In this document: one piece after another, positions 1 through 8,892 of the stretch
Layout: every line of letters starts with the position of its first letter
Numbering within the stretch: position 1 is the first letter of the stretch
Assembly (NCBI RefSeq): GCF_018760365.1
Contig: NZ_JAHIAB010000002.1
Location: 62,001 to 126,000 of the forward strand
Source of the DNA: Pseudooceanicola endophyticus
GTDB lineage: Bacteria > Pseudomonadota > Alphaproteobacteria > Rhodobacterales > Rhodobacteraceae
Length of the DNA stretch: 64,000 bases
Reading direction: 5' to 3'
Program-made: the position numbers and the translations under genes
The notes under the pieces: generated by a model
Databases searched by the model: none
Seen by the model: only the letters and a program-made list of their open reading frames with translations
What the model was told of the DNA's origin: nothing

Positions 1-2339
1 GGAGCGATTGCGTCCTGCTGGAGAAGAACGAGCTGACGGCGGGATCGACCTGGCATGCGGCGGGCAATGTGCCGACCTTTTCGGGGGACTGGGCGCTGAT
101 GAACATGCAGCGCTATTCAGCCGAGCTGTATCGCCGCCTTGGCGCCGAGGTCGATTACCCGATGAACTACCATGTAACGGGCTCTGTCCGGCTGGGGCAC
201 AGTGCCGACCGGCTGGAGGAATTCCGCCGCGTCGTCGGCATGGGGCGGCGCCAGGGCATGGGGATGGAGATCCTCTCGCCCGGGGATCTGAAGGGGCGCT
301 ATCCCTTCGTGGAGACCGGCGGGCTGACCGGCGCGCTATATGATCCGAACGACGGTGATATCGACCCCGCGCAGCTGACCCAGGCGCTGGCCAAGGGCGC
401 GCGGGCCGCCGGCGCCCGGATCGAGCGCTTCTGCCCCGCCACCGGCGTGCGCCGGGAGGGCGAGGACTGGGTGGTCGAGACCCAGAAGGGAGAGATCCGC
501 TGCGAGATCGTCGTCAATGCCGCTGGCTACTATGCCGCCGAGGTCGCCCGCTGGTTCGGCCGCCGCCTGCCGATGGTGGTGATGAGCCATCAGTACCTGC
601 TGTTCGACACCGTGCCCGAGCTGGAAAGCTGGTCGCGCGAGGTCGGTCACAAGCTGCCGCTGCTGCGCGATGTCGATGACAGCTACTACCTGCGGCAGGA
701 GAAATACGGCTTCAACCTCGGGCCCTATGAATCCGCCTGCAAGGCGCACTGGATCACCCCCGAGGATCCCTTCCCGCAGGATTTCAGCTTTCAGCTGTTT
801 CCCGATGATCTGGACCGGCTGGAGCCGCAGATCGCCGCCGCCATGGGGCGCGTGCCGCTGCTGGAACAGGCCGCACTGACCCGGGTGATCAACGGCCCGA
901 TCCCCTATACGCCCGATGGCAACCCGCTGATCGGCCCGATGCCCGGGGTGCCCAATGCCTACGAGGCCTGCGTATTCACCTTCGGGATCTGCCAGGGCGG
1001 CGGCGCCGGCAAGGCGCTGGCGGAATGGATCACCGAGGGGCGCACGGAATGGGACATGTGGTCCTGCGACCCGCGTCGCTTCACCGGCTTCGAGGAGCCC
1101 GATTATGCCATCGCCAAGGGCAAGGAGATCTATGGCAACGAATATGCCATCCATTACCCGCACCATGTCTGGCCGGCGGCGCGCGACCGCAAGTGCTCGC
1201 CCCTGCATGAGGCGCTGAAGGCACGTGGCGCGCAGTTCGGCCCCTTCAACGGCTGGGAGCGCGCGCTGTGGTTTGCCCGCCCGGGCGATGACACCTCAGA
1301 GGCGGCGCAGCGCACCTGGCGTCGGGACGGCCCCTGGGAAGGTGCCGTGGCCGAGGAGGCCCGCGCGGTGCGGGATCATGCCGGGGTGCTGGACCTGCCG
1401 GGGTTCTCGCGCTTCCGCCTCAGCGGGGCGGGGGCGGCGGAGTGGCTGGCGCGGCAGATCACCGGGCGGGTGCCGCAGCCCGGGCGGCTGGGGCTGGGTT
1501 ACTTCGCCGATGAAACCGGCGGCATCGTGACCGAGATGTCGATGGCCTGTCTGGCCCCCGATACCTTCTGGCTGATCACCGCCGCCACCGCCCAGTCCCA
1601 TGACCGCGACTGGCTGATGAAGCATCTGGAGCCGGGGCTGGAGCTGCGGGACGAGACCGCGGACTGGACCACCCTGATCCTGACCGGCCCGAAGGCGCGC
1701 GATCTGCTGGCGCCGCTCAGTGATGCGGATCTCTCGCTTCCCTGGCTCAGCCTTCAGGAGGCGCAGGTGGCGGGCCGTCCGGTGCAACTGATCCGCGTCA
1801 GCTTCGCCGGAGAGCTGGGCTGGGAGCTGCACGCGCGCCCCGAAGACGCGCCGGCGCTGTGGGACGCTCTGGTGGCGGCAGGGGTGCGGCCCTTCGGGAT
1901 GTTCGCCCTCGACAGCCTGCGGATCGAGAAGGGCTATCGCGGCTGGAAGACCGATCTTTCCACCGAATACAGCGTGCTTCAGGCGGGGCTGGGCCGTTTC
2001 GTCGATTTCTCCAAGCCCGTGTTCCGGGGCCGGGAGGCGCTGCTGGCCGAAGTGGATGCCCCCCGCGCGCGCCAGTTCGCCGCGCTTGCGCTTGAGGGCC
2101 CCGCGGTCGATGTGCCCGCGCTCTCGACGCTCTGGCAGGGCGATACCATCGTCGGAGAGGTCACCTCGTCTGCCTGGGGCTACCGGCTTGGGCATTGCCT
2201 GGCGCTGGGGATGCTGGACCGGGCGCTCTGCGCGCCCGGCACCGTTCTTGAGGTCGAGGTCTTCGATCGCCGCTACCCGGCCCGGGTGCTGGCCGAGGCC
2301 GAGCTTTGGGACAGTTCCAACGCCCGGCTGCGGGCCTGA
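1..2339 (+). CDS. FAD-dependent oxidoreductase with GcvT domain (dimethylglycine/sarcosine dehydrogenase-like), 5' partial
   Basis: The frame is open from the first bases of the window, so the N-terminus (Rossmann FAD-binding glycine motif) is missing. The visible protein begins near the motif TAGSTWHAAGN; the His of this motif is, from family knowledge, where FAD is attached covalently in dimethylglycine and sarcosine dehydrogenases. About residues 25-400 are the FAD oxidoreductase (DAO) domain, followed by an FAO_M-like linker and a C-terminal aminomethyltransferase (GcvT) folate domain from about base 1240 (FSRFRLSG, GELGWELHA, IEKGYRGWKTDLSTEY). The expected role is oxidative N-demethylation of a methylated glycine-type amine with transfer of the one-carbon unit to tetrahydrofolate. 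The exact substrate cannot be told from sequence. It converges on the MFS gene with only 4 bases between stops. Confidence 0.85.
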   Translation, partial: SDCVLLEKNELTAGSTWHAAGNVPTFSGDWALMNMQRYSAELYRRLGAEVDYPMNYHVTGSVRLGHSADRLEEFRRVVGMGRRQGMGMEILSPGDLKGRYPFVETGGLTGALYDPNDGDIDPAQLTQALAKGARAAGARIERFCPATGVRREGEDWVVETQKGEIRCEIVVNAAGYYAAEVARWFGRRLPMVVMSHQYLLFDTVPELESWSREVGHKLPLLRDVDDSYYLRQEKYGFNLGPYESACKAHWITPEDPFPQDFSFQLFPDDLDRLEPQIAAAMGRVPLLEQAALTRVINGPIPYTPDGNPLIGPMPGVPNAYEACVFTFGICQGGGAGKALAEWITEGRTEWDMWSCDPRRFTGFEEPDYAIAKGKEIYGNEYAIHYPHHVWPAARDRKCSPLHEALKARGAQFGPFNGWERALWFARPGDDTSEAAQRTWRRDGPWEGAVAEEARAVRDHAGVLDLPGFSRFRLSGAGAAEWLARQITGRVPQPGRLGLGYFADETGGIVTEMSMACLAPDTFWLITAATAQSHDRDWLMKHLEPGLELRDETADWTTLILTGPKARDLLAPLSDADLSLPWLSLQEAQVAGRPVQLIRVSFAGELGWELHARPEDAPALWDALVAAGVRPFGMFALDSLRIEKGYRGWKTDLSTEYSVLQAGLGRFVDFSKPVFRGREALLAEVDAPRARQFAALALEGPAVDVPALSTLWQGDTIVGEVTSSAWGYRLGHCLALGMLDRALCAPGTVLEVEVFDRRYPARVLAEAELWDSSNARLRA

Positions 2340-2343
2340 CCCC

Positions 2344-3513
2344 TCAGGCCGTGGCGCGGGCGTCGCGGCGCTGGCGGCTGAACCAGACCAGCGCCAGGGC
2401 GGCGGCGGCGGTCAGGGCACCGGCCACCGGCACCGCGCTGTAGCCCAGCCCGGCGCGGATCACCGCGCCGCCCAGGGCCGCGCCGATGGCATTGCCCAGG
2501 TTGAAGGCCCCGATATTGACCGAGGAGGCCAGGCCCGGCGCCTCGGCGGCGGCCAGCATCACGCGGGTCTGTACCGGGGGCACGATGGCAAAGGCGGCGG
2601 CGCCCCAGACCAGCAGCACGGCGCCCGCGCCCAGGGTCGATCCCGCCAGCAGCGGCACCGCCAGGCTCAGCAGGCTGAGGGCTGCCAGGAACAGCGCCGT
2701 CGCCCCGTCCAGCGACCAGCCCGCCAGCCGTCCGCCCAGCCAGTTGCCGACCGAAAAGCCCAGGCCGATCAGCACCAGCGCCAGGGTCACGAACCCGTCC
2801 GAGGCCCCGGCCAGGCTGTGCAGCAGCGGCGCCACGTAGGTATAGAGGGTGAACATCGCGCTGGCGCCCAGAACCGTGGTCAGCAGCGCGGCCAGCACCT
2901 GCGGGCGCGCCAGCACCGACAGTTCGTGGCGCACATCGGGGCGGGTGCCGGGCTGGCCGGCGGGCAGGGCACGCCACAGCGCCGCCATGGTGATCAGCCC
3001 CAGAACGGCGGTACCGGCAAAGGCCATGCGCCAGCCGATGTGCTGGCCGACCCAGGTTGCCATCGGCACGCCGCCGACATTGGCGATGGTCAGGCCCATG
3101 AACATCGCGGCGACCGCGCTGGCGCGTTTCTCGGGGGCCACGACCGAGGCGGCAACCACCGCGCCCAGCCCGAAGAAGGCCCCGTGGTTGAGGCTGGTGA
3201 TCACCCGCGCCGCCATCAGCCCGCCGTAACTTGGCGCCACGGCGGACAGCAGGTTCCCGAGGGTGAAGATCGCCATCAGGCTGATCAGCGCCTGGCGCTT
3301 GCCGAAACGGCTGAACAGCAGCGTCATCACCGGCGCGCCGATCATCACCCCCAGGGCATAGGCGCTGACCAGCAGGCCCGCCGCCGGGATCGACACGTCG
3401 AGGCCTCCGGCAATCACCGGCAGCATGCCCATGGGCGAAAACTCGGTCACGCCGATGCCGAAGGCGCCGGTGGCAAGGGCCAGCAGGGGCCAGTTCATCT
3501 TGTTGATTTGCAT
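2344..3513 (-). CDS. MFS transporter, AraJ/YdhP-like sugar or drug efflux
   Basis: 389 residues with about 12 hydrophobic segments, matching DHA1-type major facilitator proteins. The N-terminus MNWPLLALATGAFGIGVTEF resembles AraJ/YdhP/NepI-type exporters, with a motif A-like loop after the second helix (FSRFGKRQAL). The ATG at 3513 was chosen because GGAAAGGA lies just upstream; a longer open frame reaches 3621 but lacks a ribosome site and runs into the regulator promoter. The gene is divergent from a LysR regulator 144 bases away, the usual layout for an efflux pump controlled by its neighbour. Substrate unknown. Confidence 0.85.
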   Translation of the reverse strand: MQINKMNWPLLALATGAFGIGVTEFSPMGMLPVIAGGLDVSIPAAGLLVSAYALGVMIGAPVMTLLFSRFGKRQALISLMAIFTLGNLLSAVAPSYGGLMAARVITSLNHGAFFGLGAVVAASVVAPEKRASAVAAMFMGLTIANVGGVPMATWVGQHIGWRMAFAGTAVLGLITMAALWRALPAGQPGTRPDVRHELSVLARPQVLAALLTTVLGASAMFTLYTYVAPLLHSLAGASDGFVTLALVLIGLGFSVGNWLGGRLAGWSLDGATALFLAALSLLSLAVPLLAGSTLGAGAVLLVWGAAAFAIVPPVQTRVMLAAAEAPGLASSVNIGAFNLGNAIGAALGGAVIRAGLGYSAVPVAGALTAAAALALVWFSRQRRDARATA

Positions 3514-3628
3514 TGCGGTGTCCTTTCCGGGCCGGGGTCCGACCCCGCAGGAGGAGGAGAGGGAGGAGAAGGCCCCGGAATACCCCCTGCGTCCGCGCTT
3601 GAAAATCCGGCCCAAGGGCACATGATCT

Positions 3629-3643
3629 GTGAACCTGTTTCAC
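3629..3643. promoter_or_regulatory. Candidate LysR operator (T-N11-A dyad)
   Basis: GTGAA-CCTGT-TTCAC is a perfect 5-base inverted repeat containing a T-N11-A box, the usual LysR recognition form. It lies 14 bases before the ATG of the LysR gene and in the only gap between it and the divergent MFS gene, so it could serve both autoregulation and pump control. Confidence 0.5.
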
Positions 3644-3657
3644 GAAAGGGGCGGCAG

Positions 3658-4548
3658 ATGGACAATCGCGCAGGCGAAATGCAGGTCTTCCTGCGGGTGG
3701 TCGAGAGCGGCAGCTTCTCGGGCGCGGCGCGGATGATGCAGATGACCCCCTCGACCGTCTCCAAGCTGGTGGCCCGGATCGAGACCCGGCTGGGCGTGCG
3801 GTTGCTGGAACGTTCGACCCGCAAGCTGGCGCTGACCGAAGAGGGGCGGATCTACTACGAGCGCAGCCAGCGCCTGCTGGAGGACCTGGACGCGGTGGAG
3901 CAGGCCCTTTCCAAGGGCGCGGCCAGCATCACCGGGCGGGTGCGGGTCTCGGCCTCGGTGGGGCTGGGGCAGGTGGCGCTTGAGCCGCTGCTGCCGGGCT
4001 TCTGGGCGGCCTATCCCAATATCGTCGTCGACCTGTCGCTGTCCGACGAGATCGTCGATCTCTACATGGATCGCACCGACGTGGCCTTCCGGGTGGGGGC
4101 GCTGGTCAGCTCCAGCCTGACGGCGCGCAAGCTGGGAACGTCGCGGCGGCTGATCGTGGCGGCGCCGGACTACCTGGCGCGCCACGGCACGCCGCGCAGC
4201 GCGCAGGAGCTTGAGGGGCACGCCTGCCTTGGCTTCAACTTCCGCCGCTCCGGGCGGCTCTGGCCGCTGCACGAGGCCGGTCCGCTGCTGGCCAACAACG
4301 GCGAGACGGTGCGGCGCATGGCGCTGGCCGGCGTGGGGCTGGCCCGGATCGGAGAGTTCCACATCCGCGCCGATCTGGCCGAGGGGCGCCTGGTCGAGGT
4401 GCTGGCCGATCAGAACGGCGCGGAGACCGAGGATGTCCATGCGCTGTTTCTGGGCGCTGAGCGGATGCCGCAGCGGCTGCGGGTGTTCCTGGATCACATG
4501 GCGCCAAGGCTTCAGGCCTTCCTGCGGGGCGATCCGCTGGCGGTCTGA
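3658..4548 (+). CDS. LysR-family transcriptional regulator
   Basis: 296 residues. The N-terminal winged helix-turn-helix (about 1-60) shows the family pattern FLRVVESGSFSGAARMM, then TPSTVSKLVARIETRLGVRL. Residues about 90-290 form the LysR substrate-binding domain. The sequence type (LERSTRKLALTEEGRIYYER, then IVVDLSLSDEIVDLYMDRTD) belongs to the CrgA/AaeR-like branch, whose members often control a divergent transporter. Start at ATG 3658, preceded by AAAGGGG. Likely regulates the MFS exporter; inducer not predictable. Confidence 0.9.
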   Translation: MDNRAGEMQVFLRVVESGSFSGAARMMQMTPSTVSKLVARIETRLGVRLLERSTRKLALTEEGRIYYERSQRLLEDLDAVEQALSKGAASITGRVRVSASVGLGQVALEPLLPGFWAAYPNIVVDLSLSDEIVDLYMDRTDVAFRVGALVSSSLTARKLGTSRRLIVAAPDYLARHGTPRSAQELEGHACLGFNFRRSGRLWPLHEAGPLLANNGETVRRMALAGVGLARIGEFHIRADLAEGRLVEVLADQNGAETEDVHALFLGAERMPQRLRVFLDHMAPRLQAFLRGDPLAV

Positions 4549-4563
4549 GGGGGCAAACGAAAA

Positions 4564-4587
4564 GGGACGCCCCCGAAGGGACGTCCC
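4564..4587 (-). terminator. Rho-independent terminator of the glucose dehydrogenase gene
   Basis: Read on the minus strand, a 10-base GGGACGTCCC arm, a TTCG tetraloop and a GGGGCGTCCC arm (one G-T wobble) are followed by TTTTCGTTT. It lies 39 bases after the stop of the PQQ glucose dehydrogenase. On the plus strand there is no T-run, so it acts mainly leftward, although the stem could also help end the LysR transcript. Confidence 0.85.
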
Positions 4588-4625
4588 GGTGCCGCGCCCG
4601 CCGAAGCGGGAAGGGGGGCGGCAGA

Positions 4626-7037
4626 TCAGCTCTTGGGCAGAGCGTATGCGATCAGGTAGTCACCGCGATCGGGGGACTGACGGGCACCGCCGGCCGAGAT
4701 CACGATGTACTGGCGACCATCTTCCTGGCTCACGTAGGAGATCGGGGTGCCCTGGCTGCCGACCGGCATCCGGGCCTTCCAGACTTCCTTGCCGGTCGCG
4801 CTGTCGAAGGCGCGCAGGTAGTAGTCCTGGGTGGCGGCGAAGAACACCAGACCGCCCTGGGTTGCCAGCGAACCGCCGATGGTGGGCATGCCCACGGGCA
4901 TCGGCATCCGCATCTTGGCGCCAAACAGGACGGTATCCTGCACGGTGCCGAGAGGGGCTTCCCAGGCGACCTTCTGGGTCTTCATGTCGATCGCGGTGAG
5001 CGAGCCGAAGGGCGGCTCCTGGCAGGGAATGCCGAGCGGCGACAGGAAGCGGTTCTTCATGACCGAGTAGGGGGTGCCCTTCAGCGGCACGGCGCCCATC
5101 ACGGTGTTGACCGCCTCGGAGCCGTTGGAGGCCTTGGCGCCCTGGTCCTGGGGCTCCATGTGGACCCACAGGCCCAGCCGCATGTCGTTCACGAAGATCG
5201 TGTCCGCGGTCGGGTCATAGGACAGGCCGCCCCAGTTCATGCCGCCGAGCGAGCCCGGGAAGGACAGCGAATAGTCGGTGTCCGGCGCGGTGAAGAGGCC
5301 CTCGTAGCGGTAGCCCTTGAAGATGATGCGGCACATCATCTGGTCGAAGGGGGTGGCGCCCCACATGTCGGCCTCGCTCAGGTGCGGGGCACCGATCTGC
5401 GGCATGCCGACGGACTTGGGCTGGGTCAGAGCGTATTTCTCGCCCGGGATGGTGGCACCCTTGACGGGGACTTCCTTGACCTCGGTCAGCGGCTTGCCGG
5501 TGACGCGGTCCAGCACGAAGATCTGGCCGGCCTTGGTGCCGACGACCAGCGCGGGCGTGCCCTTGAAGTCGATCAGCGTCGGCTGCATCGGCACGTCGAA
5601 GTCCCACAGGTCGTGGTGCACGGTCTGGTAGACCCACTTCTCGTTGCCGGTGGTGGCATCGAGCGCCAGGATCGAGGCGCCGTATTTCTCGTCCTCGGGG
5701 GTCCGTTTCACGCCCCAGAGGTCGATGGCGGCATTGCCGACCGGCATGAACACGGTGTTGGAGGCCGCGTCATAGGTCATCGGCGCCCAGACGTTCGGGG
5801 TAGAACGGGTGTAGGCATTGCCATCTGCGGGGGCGTTGCGGTCCTCGGGGTTGCCGGGGTCGAAGGCCCATTTCATCTGGCCGGTGATGACGTCGAAGCC
5901 GCGCATCACGCCGCCGGGCATGTCGAGGGCCACGTTGTCGGCCACCCGGCCGCCCACCACCACGGTGGACCCCGCCAGCGTCGGCGGCGAGGTCAGCGAG
6001 TAGAGCGGCGCCTGCGCAGCCCCCAGGCCTTCCTTCAGATCGACTTTGCCGTCGGTGCCGAAGTCCTGGCACAGCGCGCCGGTGTCGGCGTCAAGCGCCA
6101 CCAGAACGGCGTCGATCGTGTTCATGAAGATGCGGCGCTGGCAGGCGGCATCTGCCGACAGGTCGACCGGGGTGACCGGGGTGGAGCCGGGCAGGGTCGG
6201 GGCGGGCAGCGGCGCTGCGGCGTCGAAATAGGCCAGGCCCCGGCAGCGCACCCAGGTCCGGGTGTCGGTCGGGAAGTCGTGGCGCCAGTTCTCCTTGCCG
6301 CTGGTCGCATCGAGCGAGATCACGGTGTTGGAGGGGGTGCAGATGAACAGGTTCTTGCCGACCTGAAGCGGGGTGTTCTGGTCCTCGAACCCGCCGCCGC
6401 CGGGGCTGATCGGCACGTCGCCGGTCCGGAAGGTCCAGGCGACCTTCAGATCCTTGACGTTGGCCGGGGTGATCTGGTCAAGCGCGGCAAAGCGGTTCTC
6501 GTCGCCATCGGCGCCGTAGCTGGACCAGTCCTTGCGGCCATCGGCCGGGGCGGGCACCTTGCCGGAGGCCACTTCGAAGTTGTGCTGGCCGTGCGGGATG
6601 AACATCCCGTAGCCCATGCCCGCGACCGCGATCAGCGCCACGCAGGCCAGGCCCAGCCAGGGACCGGCCATCGCCGGGCGACCGGCGCGCTTGAGGGTCA
6701 GCGGATGCAGCGCCAGGATCACCATGAGCGCGCAGAGGAAGGTGAAGATCCGGGCGTGCAGGGCCCAGAAATCAAGGCCTGCTTCCCAGAAGGCCCAGAT
6801 CACCGTCAGCGCGAAGGCCACCAGGTAGATCAGCGTGCCCGAGGGGCGCCCGCGCAGGATCTGGATGCCGGATGCGATCAGCGCCAGACCCATGAGCAGG
6901 TAGTACCAGCTGCCGCCACGGGCGATCAGCATCACGCCGCCAACGGCAAGGCAGGCGCCCAGCAGCGCGATGACCGCGCCCAGCAGCACCAACAGCACCG
7001 TGAGCGGGCGTGATAGGGAGGGGGATTTGTCTGTCAT
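4626..7037 (-). CDS. gcd: Membrane-bound PQQ-dependent glucose dehydrogenase
   Basis: 803 residues, close to the roughly 796 of the E. coli enzyme. Five hydrophobic segments fill residues 10-140; the rest is an eight-bladed PQQ propeller facing the periplasm. Typical signatures are KDWSSYGADGDENRFAALDQI, the HHDLWDFDVPMQPTLID stretch and GSLGGMNWGGLSYDP. It oxidises glucose and other aldoses to the lactone and passes electrons to ubiquinone. ATG 7037 is supported by AAGGGA upstream; an upstream in-frame start at 7142 lacks one and encodes non-membrane sequence. No PQQ biosynthesis genes lie in the window, so the cofactor must come from elsewhere. Stands alone with its own terminator. Confidence 0.93.
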   Translation of the reverse strand: MTDKSPSLSRPLTVLLVLLGAVIALLGACLAVGGVMLIARGGSWYYLLMGLALIASGIQILRGRPSGTLIYLVAFALTVIWAFWEAGLDFWALHARIFTFLCALMVILALHPLTLKRAGRPAMAGPWLGLACVALIAVAGMGYGMFIPHGQHNFEVASGKVPAPADGRKDWSSYGADGDENRFAALDQITPANVKDLKVAWTFRTGDVPISPGGGGFEDQNTPLQVGKNLFICTPSNTVISLDATSGKENWRHDFPTDTRTWVRCRGLAYFDAAAPLPAPTLPGSTPVTPVDLSADAACQRRIFMNTIDAVLVALDADTGALCQDFGTDGKVDLKEGLGAAQAPLYSLTSPPTLAGSTVVVGGRVADNVALDMPGGVMRGFDVITGQMKWAFDPGNPEDRNAPADGNAYTRSTPNVWAPMTYDAASNTVFMPVGNAAIDLWGVKRTPEDEKYGASILALDATTGNEKWVYQTVHHDLWDFDVPMQPTLIDFKGTPALVVGTKAGQIFVLDRVTGKPLTEVKEVPVKGATIPGEKYALTQPKSVGMPQIGAPHLSEADMWGATPFDQMMCRIIFKGYRYEGLFTAPDTDYSLSFPGSLGGMNWGGLSYDPTADTIFVNDMRLGLWVHMEPQDQGAKASNGSEAVNTVMGAVPLKGTPYSVMKNRFLSPLGIPCQEPPFGSLTAIDMKTQKVAWEAPLGTVQDTVLFGAKMRMPMPVGMPTIGGSLATQGGLVFFAATQDYYLRAFDSATGKEVWKARMPVGSQGTPISYVSQEDGRQYIVISAGGARQSPDRGDYLIAYALPKS

Positions 7038-7550
7038 GTCAGTTCCCTTGAAAGGGTGTCGTGAGGCTCCGGACCTGACACGGCAACCCCTCCTCCCGGC
7101 GCCGGTCGAGTCGTGCGGATGTCGCGCTCTTCCCAGTTGCACCCCTCACGCGCAAGGGCTGAATTGAACAGTGTTTTTTCGGAGGCGCACAACGGGAAGG
7201 CGGTGCATCGGGCCCCGCGACGATTCGTTTGTATGCGGTTGTACACGCTTCGGGGGAGTTCGGGATCGCTCCCAAAATCCAGCATTTGAGGGGTTTGGGG
7301 AATTTGGGGGATCTGCCGCAGGCTGTACCGGCCCTGAAATTGCGCGTCAGAAGAGGGGGTTTCGAAACCGGAGGGGGCATCCGGTGGTGAAATATCAATT
7401 CACCTCTTGGTTGTGGTCCTCCGGGGCTCCCGAAATCCCGGAGATGCGCCCGAACCTGCCGCTCGCCGCAGCGGGTGGCCGGGCGCAGGCTGCAAAATTA
7501 CGTTGGGTCACTTTTGGGCCGGTGCGGTGTTCACACCCCCGTGAGGCGGC
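7038..7550. other. Intergenic region upstream of gcd
   Basis: No gene is supported in these 513 bases, which are less GC-rich than their surroundings, with runs such as GTTTTTT near 7170 and AAATATCAATT near 7391. Since the patatin gene ends at 7551 and gcd starts at 7037, both leftward, this is the gcd promoter and leader region. A 19-base dyad, GGTGAA-N7-TTCACC, is at 7386-7404 and could be an operator. No clear promoter boxes could be assigned. Confidence 0.5.
7386..7404. promoter_or_regulatory. Candidate operator dyad upstream of gcd
   Basis: GGTGAA and TTCACC are exact inverted 6-base arms around ATATCAA. The location, about 350 bases upstream of the gcd start in an otherwise AT-enriched gap, fits a regulator site; the arms are short and chance occurrence is possible. 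Confidence 0.3.
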
Positions 7551-8591
7551 TCAGAGGTAACGTCCGGTCAGGTCCATGGTCGAGCGCAGCCCGAGGTCCT
7601 TGCGATGGGTGCCCAGCCAGTTGTCGGCGGCGGTATGGCCGTAGTCGTGCAGCTCTTCCATCATCGGCCAGGAGGGCATCATCTTCGAATCCTGGTCCAG
7701 CTTCGACATGTGCGCCTCGTCGTGGATCTCGTGGAAGCGTAGGTCGCGCACCGCCTTCATCAGCCCCTTGGGCACCAGCAGCGGCTGGGCGCGCAGCTCC
7801 TGCTTCAGCAGCGCCAGGCCGCGCATCTCGCGCAGCAGGCCCTGGTTGAAGGTCAGCTCGTTGATGCGCGCGGCAATGGCCTCGGGGTCGGTGGGGGTGG
7901 TCTCGTGGTTGAGCGGGTTGATGGTGATCAGCAGCAGGTCGCTGACCGGGCTTTCGCGCACCAGCGGCAGCAGTGGCGGGTTGGCGGAATAGCCGCCGTC
8001 CCAGTAATCGGCATCGTCGATGCTGACCGGCGGAAAGATCCCCGGCAGGCAGGCCGAGGCCAGCAGCACCTCGGGCGTCATTTCTTCGCGGGTAAAGATC
8101 CGGGCGGCCCCGGTGCGGGCATTGGTGGCCGAGATGAAAAGCTGCGGGCCCTTGCCCCGGCGCAGCGCCTCGAAATCCACCACCTCGGTCAGGATCTCTC
8201 CCAGCATGTCCTGGGTGGCGCGGCCCTGGGCGGGGTTGGCGCGCAGGTTGACCATGCCGCCGGTCAGGGTGGACCACCAGGCGCCCGCGGCTGAGAGCAC
8301 GCCGGGAAAGGCCTCGATCAGGGGGAAGATCGGGAAGGCGGTGCGGGCCGCCTCGTTCACCTCGGACCAGAAGCGGTGCAGGGTGGCCTTGGCTTCGGCC
8401 GGGCCGCCGGACATCAGGCCGGCTGCCGCGACCACGGCGTTCATCGCCCCGGCACTGGCCCCCGAAAGTGCGGCGATCTTCAGGTCTTCCTCCTCAAGGA
8501 GCCGGTCAAGGGCGCCCCAGGTAAACGCCCCGTGGGCGCCTCCGCCCTGCAGGGCGACATCAATGGAAATCGGCTTCGCGGGAACGACCAT
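7551..8591 (-). CDS. Patatin-like phospholipase family protein
   Basis: 346 residues. It has all patatin landmarks: oxyanion loop QGGGAHGAF near residue 16, nucleophile elbow GASAG (Ser about 46) and the DGG of the catalytic Asp (about 198). The dyad is therefore complete. It lacks a signal peptide, so a cytosolic or membrane-associated lipid acyl hydrolase is expected. The ATG at 8591 has GGAGG seven bases upstream; the frame stays open to 8711 without a better start. It is divergent from the OpgG/OpgD gene. Physiological lipid substrate unknown. Confidence 0.88.
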   Translation of the reverse strand: MVVPAKPISIDVALQGGGAHGAFTWGALDRLLEEEDLKIAALSGASAGAMNAVVAAAGLMSGGPAEAKATLHRFWSEVNEAARTAFPIFPLIEAFPGVLSAAGAWWSTLTGGMVNLRANPAQGRATQDMLGEILTEVVDFEALRRGKGPQLFISATNARTGAARIFTREEMTPEVLLASACLPGIFPPVSIDDADYWDGGYSANPPLLPLVRESPVSDLLLITINPLNHETTPTDPEAIAARINELTFNQGLLREMRGLALLKQELRAQPLLVPKGLMKAVRDLRFHEIHDEAHMSKLDQDSKMMPSWPMMEELHDYGHTAADNWLGTHRKDLGLRSTMDLTGRYL

Positions 8592-8892
8592 TTGGCCTCC
8601 GTCACTGGGTCTGACTGCTGCTACGTGCCTGTATTTCTTTCGTACCTGTCTTTCTGCACCGCAGCGTAGACGGCTTGCCGGGCGCGGGCCAGCGATTTCG
8701 CAGGGCCGCACGGCCCCGTGACCGGCTGCCGCAGTCCTGGGCAGGAGCGGCGTCGCGGTGGTCCGAAAGCGGGAATCGGGCGCAGTCCTGCAACAGCGCG
8801 GGCGGAGCCGCGCCGGCGGGGCGGAAAATTCTTGGCGCGACCGGCATTCTGACCCATGTCATCGGCTCAGGAGTTACTGACCGGAGAACCGC
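8592..8892. other. Divergent promoter region
   Basis: The 301 bases separate the leftward patatin gene and the rightward glucan gene. No gene, strong hairpin or recognisable operator was found; both promoters should lie here. Confidence 0.4.

Noticed and set aside
2056..3657. Long plus-strand frame reading into the LysR gene from 2056
   Set aside because: The part before 3658 is opposite the MFS gene and composed of Gly/Arg/Gln-rich shadow sequence; the LysR domain begins at ATG 3658.
5160..7013. 617-codon plus-strand frame opposite gcd
   Set aside because: It mirrors the well-supported PQQ dehydrogenase, is rich in Gly/Arg/His/Val and shows no domain.
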